Shown here piece after piece: positions 1 to 6,035 of a DNA stretch of 6,703 nt (position 1 is its first letter; the number at the start of each line of letters is the position of its first letter). Origin of the DNA: Rhizobiaceae bacterium (lineage in GTDB: Bacteria; Pseudomonadota; Alphaproteobacteria; Rhizobiales; Rhizobiaceae); assembly GCA_004299545.1 (NCBI GenBank), contig SCRB01000181.1:1-6703 (forward strand), given 5' to 3'. The translations under genes were made by a program, and so were the position numbers. Below the pieces are notes generated by a model. The model worked only from the letters and a program-made list of their open reading frames with translations. It did no database searches and was not told the origin of the DNA.

Positions 1-49
1 ATTTCTTTCAAATGCTTATGTCGAAGGATCGATCATGATGGCCCCGGTA

Positions 50-1429
50 TCATTCCATGCATGCCGCCTGCCACGCGGCGATATAGGCCACGATACGCCG
101 ATCCGTCGCGGGCTCCGTCACCGCTTCCGCCGGCAGCGTATGCAAGGCGTGAGGATCGGTGAGCAGCGCGGCGCCGAAACTCGTCCCCGTCGTTCCCTCC
201 TCCGCGCAGATCAAAGGCCTTGCGGTAGCAGCGGCAAGGATTCTCCTGAAAATCCGGTTGCCGGCGAACGGCCCTTCCACGACCGTCGGCCCCCGCGCGC
301 CGATCAGCGACAGGCAGGTCGCCGTCATCATGGCGAGATAGATCGAGACCGCCGCCCGCCTTTCGGACACCGTCAACCGCTCGGGATCGCCGATCCAGCG
401 TGAGACGCTGTGCGGGAACGGGCCGGTTCCTGCCTGCACGGAGGGCAGAAGCATGATCTTCGATTCCAGGACACGGTCCAACTCCACTTCGCCGGGATCG
501 CTCCTGTCATCGGGACAGAGGCGCTCGAATTCACGCCCGCCCATGAAGCGGGCGGAGGAAACGGCGTTGCCGGCGAAATCGATATTGACCAGCGTGTCCC
601 TGTCCGGGTCAAGTTCCCCCGGTGGCCCGCCTATCGCCATGGCGATCACCCATGTCCCGGTCGTCACGACCGAAAAAGGAGGCTTGCGGGCTGCGAGATG
701 GGGGTAGAGCGATGCGTTGGAATCATGAATCCCGCAATAGACCGGCACTGGCCGCTCAAGCCCGACTTTTCGGCTTATGTCTTCACGAAGAAGGCCGAGC
801 CTCTCCGTTGCCTGCCGCAACGGGGCCATCAGGTCGAGCCAGCCCATCCGCTCGACCAGCGAGGAAAAGCGTCTGGCCTCGAAATTCCAAAGGTCGGTAT
901 GGGCGCCGAGCGAGGTCACTTCACTCGCCGTGACGCCGCTCAGCCAGCCGCTCCAATATTGCGGATAGGTAACGATCGCGCGAACGCGGCCGAACGCTTC
1001 GGGGAAGGTTCGCATCTGCCAGAAAAGCTGAGCGCCGGCATTGAGGCCGCCGGGAAGGCGCGGCGAACCGGTCTCGACAAAACTCGGCCTGACTGCATCG
1101 TATTCATCGGCCACAGCATCGGGACCCTCATATTCGTAATCGAGGATGGGCAGCGCGAGATCGCCATCTCCATCGAGCAGAGCCATCGTCGCGCCATGTG
1201 CGGTGACGGAAATCGCATCGACGGCGAAGTCCCGGCCGAGGGCGGCGAGGCTCTCCAGAATGAACGCCTTGAGATTTTCATGATCGTGATGAGGGTAAGG
1301 CGGCCCGGATTTCGGCCGGTTCGGCGTGCGGCGTACCGCGACTTCACGGAAATTGCCGAGATCGACGAGCGCGACCTTGGCGTTGGTCTTGCCGATATCG
1401 ATGACAGCGATGCGGTTTCGAGACGTCAT
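50..1429 (-). CDS. rhaK: FGGY-family sugar kinase, probable L-rhamnulokinase
   Basis: Cytoplasmic carbohydrate kinase of the FGGY/ASKHA fold, 459 residues from the chosen start. Visible motifs: phosphate-1 loop DIGKTNAK (residues 11-18), HGA (78-80), GIHDSNAS (233-240) whose D236 fits the catalytic base of FGGY kinases, TTGTW (256-260), and the C-terminal EGPFAGN (385-391) and TTGTSFGAALL (413-423) nucleotide-site motifs. Both FGGY domains are present and length is normal. The frame opens further upstream to an ATG at 1492, but that codon has no ribosome site. The ATG at 1429 sits directly before the conserved N-terminus and has AGGG about nine bases upstream. It is divergent from rhaD, and the rhamnose context makes phosphorylation of L-rhamnulose the likely reaction. 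In R. leguminosarum RhaK is also needed for rhamnose uptake (family knowledge). By sequence alone a fuculokinase or another ketose kinase is possible; the kinase assignment is secure, the substrate is inferred. Confidence 0.8.
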   Translation of the reverse strand: MTSRNRIAVIDIGKTNAKVALVDLGNFREVAVRRTPNRPKSGPPYPHHDHENLKAFILESLAALGRDFAVDAISVTAHGATMALLDGDGDLALPILDYEYEGPDAVADEYDAVRPSFVETGSPRLPGGLNAGAQLFWQMRTFPEAFGRVRAIVTYPQYWSGWLSGVTASEVTSLGAHTDLWNFEARRFSSLVERMGWLDLMAPLRQATERLGLLREDISRKVGLERPVPVYCGIHDSNASLYPHLAARKPPFSVVTTGTWVIAMAIGGPPGELDPDRDTLVNIDFAGNAVSSARFMGGREFERLCPDDRSDPGEVELDRVLESKIMLLPSVQAGTGPFPHSVSRWIGDPERLTVSERRAAVSIYLAMMTATCLSLIGARGPTVVEGPFAGNRIFRRILAAATARPLICAEEGTTGTSFGAALLTDPHALHTLPAEAVTEPATDRRIVAYIAAWQAACME

Positions 1430-1544
1430 GTGGCTGGCCCTGCGACGGGGGATTTCATTGACAATATTCGCAGCCGGTCGGATTTTGTCCATATCGCCGC
1501 GTTAGGCCGCCATCATATTGTTGCCAGTCTCAGGGAAATCGAAC
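1430..1544. promoter_or_regulatory. Divergent control region between rhaK and rhaDI
   Basis: 115 bp between two divergent start codons, less GC-rich than the flanking genes. It must hold the promoters of both the kinase and rhaDI. It contains three related half-sites: ACAATAT at 1461-1467, and the inverted forms ATTTTGT at 1482-1488 and ATATTGT at 1515-1521. The first two form an imperfect inverted repeat (12-base arms at 1458-1469 and 1480-1491, 9 of 12 matching, 10-bp spacer). The known rhizobial rhamnose regulator, RhaR, is a DeoR-family repressor. That such a protein binds here is inference; its gene is not in the window. Confidence 0.6.
1458..1486 (+). promoter_or_regulatory. Candidate sigma-70 promoter for rhaDI
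   Basis: A perfect TTGACA -35 box lies at 1458-1463. Seventeen bases on, at 1481-1486, the hexamer GATTTT matches only three of six -10 positions, which is tolerable for rhizobial housekeeping promoters and for a regulated gene. A start near 1493 would give a leader of about 50 nt before the rhaD ATG. The promoter lies inside the 1458-1491 inverted repeat, so a protein bound to that repeat would block it. This is a pattern match only. Confidence 0.35.
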
Positions 1545-3644
1545 ATGCCCGATCATCATCATTCATCCCGCCTCGCAAACCTGTGGGATTTCGCCCGGAC
1601 GGAGGGGATGAGCGAGGCCGAAAAGCTGCTCTACCGTTCCAACCTGCTTGGATCGGACAAGCGCATCACCAACTATGGCGGCGGCAACACCTCGTCCAAG
1701 ATCATGGAGGCCGACCCGCTGACCGGCGCCAAGGTCGAGGTGCTGTGGGTCAAGGGATCGGGCGGCGATGTCGGCACCATGCGCATGGACGGCTTCGCGA
1801 CGCTCTATATGGATAAGCTCGACGCCCTCAAGCGCCTTTATCGCGGCGTCGAACACGAGGACGAGATGGTCGGTTTTCTGCCGCATTGCGCCTTCAACCT
1901 CAACCCGCGCGCGGCTTCGATCGACACGCCGCTGCATGCCTTCGTGCCGAAGCCGCATGTCGATCACATGCACCCCGACGCGATCATCGCGATCGCAGCA
2001 TCGGCGGACAGCCGCGCCCTGACCGTGCGCATCTTCGGCTCCGATATCGGCTGGCTGCCGTGGAAGCGGCCGGGCTTCGAGCTTGGCCTGTGGCTGGAGA
2101 AATTCTGCCGGGAAAATCCGAAAGCGCGCGGCGTGGTACTTGAAAGCCACGGCCTCTTCACATGGGGCGACACGCCGGAAAGCTGTTACGAAACGACGAT
2201 CGAAATCATCAACCGCGCCATCGCCTGGCTGGAGGAGAATGCCGCCGCCCCGGCCTTCGGCGGCGAGAAGAGGAAGTCGCTGCCCGCTTCGGAGCGCCGC
2301 GCCGCGGCCGCCCGGCTGATGCCGGCCATTCGCGGACTGATCGGCGGCGAGGAGCGCAAAATCGGCCATTTCGACGACAGCGACACCGTGCTCGACTTCA
2401 TTGATTCCCATCAGTTCGAGGCGTTGGCGCCGCTCGGCACCAGTTGTCCCGACCATTTCCTGCGCACCAAGATCCGGCCGCTGGTAATCGAGGCAGGCGC
2501 GAATGGCTTCGATGCCGATGCCGTAATCGCTGCGCTGCCGGGGGCAATCGCCGCCTATCGCGAGGATTACGCCGCCTATTACGAACGCTGCCGCAAGCCC
2601 GGCAGCCCAGCCATGCGTGACCCGAACGCCGTGGTCTATCTGGTGCCCAGCGTCGGCATGATCACCTTTGCGCGCGACAAGGCAACGGCGCGCATTGCCG
2701 GCGAGTTTTATGTCAACGCCATCAATGTCATGCGCGGCGCGTCGGGCGTTTCGTCCTATCGCGGCCTACCGGAGCAGGAAGCGTTCGACATCGAATATTG
2801 GGCGCTGGAAGAGGCCAAGCTGCAGCGCATGCCGAAGCCGAAGCCGCTCGCCGGCCGTGTTGCGCTGGTGACGGGTGGCTCAGGCGGTATCGGCAAGGCG
2901 ACGGCACGCCGTCTGCTGTCGGAAGGCGCCTGCGTCGTGCTTGCCGATATCGACGAGGCGGCAATGGAAAAGGCCGAGGAAGAGCTGACCGGCGATTTCG
3001 GCAAGGACGTCGTTCGGAAAGTCGACATGAACGTCACGGCGGAAGAGCAGGTGATCGCCGCCTTCGCCAACGCGGCGGTGGAGTATGGCGGGCTCGATAT
3101 TCTCGTTTCCAATGCCGGCATTTCCTCCGCCGCGCCGGTCGGCGAGACCGAGCTTTCGCTCTGGAACCGCAACATGGGTATCCTCGCAACGGGCTATTTC
3201 CTCGTCGCGCGGCAGGCGTTCCGGCTGATGAAACAGCAGAAGATCGGCGGCGCCATCGTCTTCATCGCCTCGAAGAACGGGCTGGCGGCTTCACCGAACG
3301 CCTCGGCCTATTGCACCGCCAAGGCCGCCGAGATCCATCTGGCGCGCTGCCTGGCGCTGGAGGGCGCGGAGTTCGGCATCCGCGTCAACACGGTCAATCC
3401 CGACGCGGTGCTGCGCGGATCGAAAATCTGGACCGGCGAATGGCGCGAACAGCGCGCCGCCGCCTACCATATGGCGCCCGACGAACTGGAGGAGCATTAC
3501 CGCAAGCGCTCCATGCTGAAGCGGAGCGTGTTTCCCGAGGACGTGGCGGAGGCAGTCTATTTCCTCGCCTCCGAAGCCTCGGCGAAATCGACCGGCAACA
3601 TCATCAATGTCGATGCCGGCAACGCCCAATCGTTCACGCGCTGA
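1545..3644 (+). CDS. rhaD: Bifunctional rhamnulose-1-phosphate aldolase/short-chain dehydrogenase
   Basis: A 699-residue fusion. Residues about 15-425 are a class II aldolase/adducin-type domain with GGGNTS (45-50), a zinc-type HMH (H141, H143) and SHG (H202). Residues about 436-699 are a classical SDR with cofactor loop TGGSGGIG (443-450), an acidic residue after beta-2 (D468, favouring NAD), NAG (523-525) and the catalytic set S576, Y589, K593 (YCTAK). The aldolase half should split L-rhamnulose-1-phosphate into dihydroxyacetone phosphate and L-lactaldehyde; the SDR half probably oxidises the lactaldehyde to L-lactate, as for the related RhaEW/YuxG-type fusions. The ATG at 1545 is chosen because AGGGAA (1532-1537) precedes it; an in-frame TTG at 1518 lacks a comparable site. 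rhaI follows after 13 nt. Residue D127 appears to occupy the place of the catalytic glutamate of fuculose aldolase. Both domains look intact. Confidence 0.93.
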   Translation: MPDHHHSSRLANLWDFARTEGMSEAEKLLYRSNLLGSDKRITNYGGGNTSSKIMEADPLTGAKVEVLWVKGSGGDVGTMRMDGFATLYMDKLDALKRLYRGVEHEDEMVGFLPHCAFNLNPRAASIDTPLHAFVPKPHVDHMHPDAIIAIAASADSRALTVRIFGSDIGWLPWKRPGFELGLWLEKFCRENPKARGVVLESHGLFTWGDTPESCYETTIEIINRAIAWLEENAAAPAFGGEKRKSLPASERRAAAARLMPAIRGLIGGEERKIGHFDDSDTVLDFIDSHQFEALAPLGTSCPDHFLRTKIRPLVIEAGANGFDADAVIAALPGAIAAYREDYAAYYERCRKPGSPAMRDPNAVVYLVPSVGMITFARDKATARIAGEFYVNAINVMRGASGVSSYRGLPEQEAFDIEYWALEEAKLQRMPKPKPLAGRVALVTGGSGGIGKATARRLLSEGACVVLADIDEAAMEKAEEELTGDFGKDVVRKVDMNVTAEEQVIAAFANAAVEYGGLDILVSNAGISSAAPVGETELSLWNRNMGILATGYFLVARQAFRLMKQQKIGGAIVFIASKNGLAASPNASAYCTAKAAEIHLARCLALEGAEFGIRVNTVNPDAVLRGSKIWTGEWREQRAAAYHMAPDELEEHYRKRSMLKRSVFPEDVAEAVYFLASEASAKSTGNIINVDAGNAQSFTR

Positions 3645-3657
3645 AGAGGGCCACGCC

Positions 3658-4950
3658 ATGCCAGCCATGATCGAGCGGGATGTAATCGACAAGGATAATG
3701 CCGGCCGCAGGGCCGCGCTCGCCGCCGACTATGACGCGCTCGGCGAACATCTCTCCCGGCGCGGCATCGACATCGATGCCGTCAAGGCGGATGTCGCCGC
3801 CTACGGCGTCGCCGTTCCGTCATGGGGCGTCGGCACCGGAGGCACGCGTTTTGCCCGCTTTCCGGGGCCGGGCGAGCCGCGTCACATCTTCGACAAGCTC
3901 GACGATTGCGCCGTCATCCACGAACTGGCGCGGGCGACGCCCCGCGTCTCGCTGCACATTCCCTGGGACAAGGTGGGCGATCTTTCGGAGCTGAAGGAAC
4001 GCGCCGGCGCGCTCGGCCTCGGTTTCGACGCGATGAATTCGAACACCTTCCAGGATCAGGCCGACCAGCGGCTCTCCTACAAATTCGGCTCGCTATCGCA
4101 TACCGACCCAGTGACGCGCCAGCAGGCGATAGAGCACAATCTGGAATGTATCGCAATCGGCCGCGCGCTCGGCTCGAAAGCGCTGACGGTGTGGATCGGC
4201 GACGGCTCCAATTTTCCCGGCCAGAGCCACTTCACCCGCGCCTTCGAGCGCTATCTCGATAGCATGAAGGCGATCTACGCCGCGCTGCCGGACGACTGGC
4301 GCCTCTTCTCCGAGCACAAGATCTTCGAGCCGGCCTTTTATTCGACCGTCGTTCAGGATTGGGGCACGAACTATCTCATCGCGCAGGAACTCGGCGACAA
4401 GGCGTTTTGCCTTGTCGATCTCGGCCATCATGCGCCGACGGTCAATATCGAGATGATCGTGGCCCGGCTGATCCAGTTCGGCAAGCTCGGCGGCTTCCAT
4501 TTCAACGATTCCAAATATGGCGACGACGATCTCGACGCCGGCTCGATCGATCCGTACCGGCTGTTCCTCGTCTTCAACGAACTGGTCGATGCGCGCGAGC
4601 GCCGGGCAGCCGGTTTCGATCCGGCATATATGCTCGATCAGTCGCACAATGTGACGGACCCGATCGAAAGCCTGATGATCAGCGCCTCGGAGGTAAGGCG
4701 CGCCTATGCGCAGGCGCTGCTTGTCGACCGGGCGGCGCTCTCGGCCTATCAGGAGGACAATGATGCGCTGATGGCCTCACAGACGGTGAAGCGCGCCTAT
4801 CTCACCGATGTCGAGCCGATCCTCGCGATGGCACGGCTGGGGGCTGGTGGCGCTATCGATCCGATTGCATGCTACCGCGCCTCCGGCTACCGGCAGCGCG
4901 TCGGCAACGAGCGCCCCGCCATTCACGCCGCCGGCGGCGGTATTGTTTGA
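3658..4950 (+). CDS. rhaI: L-rhamnose isomerase (P. stutzeri type)
   Basis: Cytoplasmic metal-dependent TIM-barrel aldose-ketose isomerase converting L-rhamnose to L-rhamnulose. The product is 430 residues, the length I recall for the Pseudomonas stutzeri enzyme and distinct in sequence from E. coli RhaA. Probable metal ligands are visible: E219 (SEHK), D254 and H257 (VDLGHH), H281 (GFHFND), D289 and D291 (YGDDD) and D327 (MLDQS). The N-terminal substrate-side elements PSWG (54-57) and SLHIPWD (98-104) are also present. The ATG at 3658 is chosen because AGAGGG (3645-3650) sits seven bases ahead of it. The frame stays open to an ATG at 3607, but that lies inside rhaD and has no such site; a second ATG at 3667 is less well placed. 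It is the second gene of the rhaDI transcription unit. Enzymes of this type often accept other aldoses such as L-lyxose or D-allose (family knowledge), but the neighbours point to rhamnose. Confidence 0.93.
   Translation: MPAMIERDVIDKDNAGRRAALAADYDALGEHLSRRGIDIDAVKADVAAYGVAVPSWGVGTGGTRFARFPGPGEPRHIFDKLDDCAVIHELARATPRVSLHIPWDKVGDLSELKERAGALGLGFDAMNSNTFQDQADQRLSYKFGSLSHTDPVTRQQAIEHNLECIAIGRALGSKALTVWIGDGSNFPGQSHFTRAFERYLDSMKAIYAALPDDWRLFSEHKIFEPAFYSTVVQDWGTNYLIAQELGDKAFCLVDLGHHAPTVNIEMIVARLIQFGKLGGFHFNDSKYGDDDLDAGSIDPYRLFLVFNELVDARERRAAGFDPAYMLDQSHNVTDPIESLMISASEVRRAYAQALLVDRAALSAYQEDNDALMASQTVKRAYLTDVEPILAMARLGAGGAIDPIACYRASGYRQRVGNERPAIHAAGGGIV
4926..4948 (+). terminator. Weak terminator-like hairpin at the end of rhaI
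   Basis: A perfect 14-base palindrome, CGCCGCCGGCGGCG (4926-4939), covers the last codons of rhaI and could fold as a 5-bp GC stem with a CCGG loop. TATTGTTT follows at 4941-4948 in place of a clean U-tract. GGC/GCC-rich glycine and alanine codons give such palindromes by chance, so a terminator role is tentative. Confidence 0.2.
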
Positions 4951-4966
4951 AAGAGAGGTTCCGGAC

Positions 4967-5017
4967 ATGGATCCGGCGTCGGCCTCAGATTACCCCGCTG
5001 GGTTAAACGTTACCTGA
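4967..5017 (+). CDS. Possible 16-codon ORF or 5' remnant after rhaI
   Basis: Following the rhaI stop, GAGAGG (4953-4958) stands eight bases before an ATG at 4967, an excellent ribosome-site geometry. The reading frame MDPASASDYPAGLNVT runs 16 codons to a TGA at 5015-5017. The peptide has no recognisable motif and no membrane segment. A third gene may once have followed rhaI in this operon and lost all but its start, or the ORF may be chance. A short CCGGA/TCCGG inverted repeat (4961-4976, six-base loop) surrounds the start codon and could hide it in the mRNA. Confidence 0.25.
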   Translation: MDPASASDYPAGLNVT

Positions 5018-5030
5018 TATCTTCGCAGGA

Positions 5031-6032
5031 TCAGCCGCTGCTTTTCCCCTTTGCGAGACTGAGAAACGGCACGGCCGACCAGTTCCGGCCGCTGGCAAGA
5101 TTTTCGATCAGCACCGCGACGATCAGGATGATGCCCATCACGCCCGCCTGATAGATCGGGTTGAAATCATTGTAGCTCAGGCCGTAATTGACGACGCCGA
5201 TCAGCACCGTCGCGACCGCTGTTCCGACCACCGAGCCGTCGCCGCCGAAGATGCTCGATCCGCCGAGAACGACGATGGCGATGCTGATCAGGTTGGCCTG
5301 TTCGGACGCCGTTGGGCTGGCGGTGCCGAGGCGGGCTGCTCCGATCGCGCCGGCGAGGCCCGAAAGCAGGCCGGCGATGACGTAAGTCCAGGCGCGCAGG
5401 CGATCCACCCTGATGCCGGTCAGCCGCGCCGACAGCGTGTTGGTGCCGACGAGATAGAGGCTGCGGCCGAAAAGGGTGCGGTGCTGGAGTGCGATCAGGA
5501 TGACGAAGACGGGCAGGTAGATGCACAGAAGCTGGAACGGCAGGCTGAAGACCGATCCCTGCCCGAGATCGAGGAAGGTCTGCGGCATGGTCGTCAGGTC
5601 GATGTTGATGCCGCCTGTCAGGACCAGCGCCAGCCCGTCGAACACGAACATGGTCGCCAGCGTGGTGATGATCGGCTCGATGCGGAAGCGGGTGACGAGG
5701 ACACCGTTGACGGCGCCCATGACGGTTCCGCCGGCGGCGGCGATCAGGACGCTGGCCGGCCAGGGAATACCGGCCTGCAGCGCCAGCCCCATCAGCACCT
5801 GCGAAAGCGCGGCGATGGCGCCGACCGACAGGTCTATGCCGCCGTCGCCGCCGCAGATGACGAGCGTCTGACCGAAGGCGATGATGCCGATCTCGACGGC
5901 GAAGACGGCCATGCTGTAAAGATTGGCGCCCGAGAGGATGCCGGGATCGCCCGAGGCGAAGCCGATAAGCGCAAGCGCGGTCAACGCGGCGAGGAGCAGG
6001 ATACGGCCTGGCTGGAACCCGGTGGCGCCCAT
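5031..6032 (-). CDS. rhaQ: Sugar ABC transporter permease, RhaQ-like
   Basis: A 333-residue inner-membrane permease of the BPD_transp_2 family (CUT2, ribose/rhamnose type). Hydrophobic segments lie at about residues 11-27, 38-58, 68-85, 92-113, 120-140, 167-183, 214-234, 247-282 and 294-312. Family hallmarks seen are GGIDLSVGA (64-72), the IITTLATMF stretch (121-129), the cytoplasmic loop LTGIRVDRLRAW (204-215) that would meet the ATPase, and VVLGGSSIFGG (254-264). The start at 6032 lies 3 nt past the stop of the upstream permease, with GGAG inside that gene's last codons seven bases ahead, so translation is coupled. Its stop faces rhaI across 80 bp. The RhaQ name rests on its neighbours and on being the second permease (rhaS-T-P-Q order in R. 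leguminosarum). From sequence alone it could serve another pentose or deoxyhexose. Confidence 0.85.
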   Translation of the reverse strand: MGATGFQPGRILLLAALTALALIGFASGDPGILSGANLYSMAVFAVEIGIIAFGQTLVICGGDGGIDLSVGAIAALSQVLMGLALQAGIPWPASVLIAAAGGTVMGAVNGVLVTRFRIEPIITTLATMFVFDGLALVLTGGINIDLTTMPQTFLDLGQGSVFSLPFQLLCIYLPVFVILIALQHRTLFGRSLYLVGTNTLSARLTGIRVDRLRAWTYVIAGLLSGLAGAIGAARLGTASPTASEQANLISIAIVVLGGSSIFGGDGSVVGTAVATVLIGVVNYGLSYNDFNPIYQAGVMGIILIVAVLIENLASGRNWSAVPFLSLAKGKSSG

Positions 6033-6035
6033 CGC

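Noticed and set aside
31..49. Short palindromic GATCGATC/ATCATGAT-like sequences after the kinase stop
   Set aside because: They are too short and are not followed by a T-run on the minus strand, so they are not supported as a terminator or site.
1430..1492. A 21-residue N-terminal extension of the kinase
   Set aside because: The upstream ATG has no ribosome site, the extra residues do not look like part of the fold, and the extension would cover the shared promoter region.
410..1816. A 468-codon plus-strand open frame opposite the kinase and running into rhaD
   Set aside because: It is antisense to an intact FGGY kinase and crosses the rhaD start in another frame. Its translation is rich in Arg, Gly and His with no family motif, as expected for a mirror frame of GC-rich coding DNA.
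1563..2456. A 297-codon minus-strand open frame inside rhaD
   Set aside because: It is the complement of the aldolase domain, with no motif and a biased Arg/Ala composition. rhaD is intact across the whole stretch.
2798..3670. A 290-codon plus-strand frame over the rhaD dehydrogenase domain
   Set aside because: It is an out-of-frame shadow, very Arg-rich, lacking any domain. The SDR motifs are all in the rhaD frame, so there is no frameshift.
5001..5014. GGTTAAACGTTACC resembling a LacI-type operator
   Set aside because: Only the AACGTT core and the outer GGT/ACC pair are symmetric. It lies between two convergent gene ends, where an operator would have no promoter to control.
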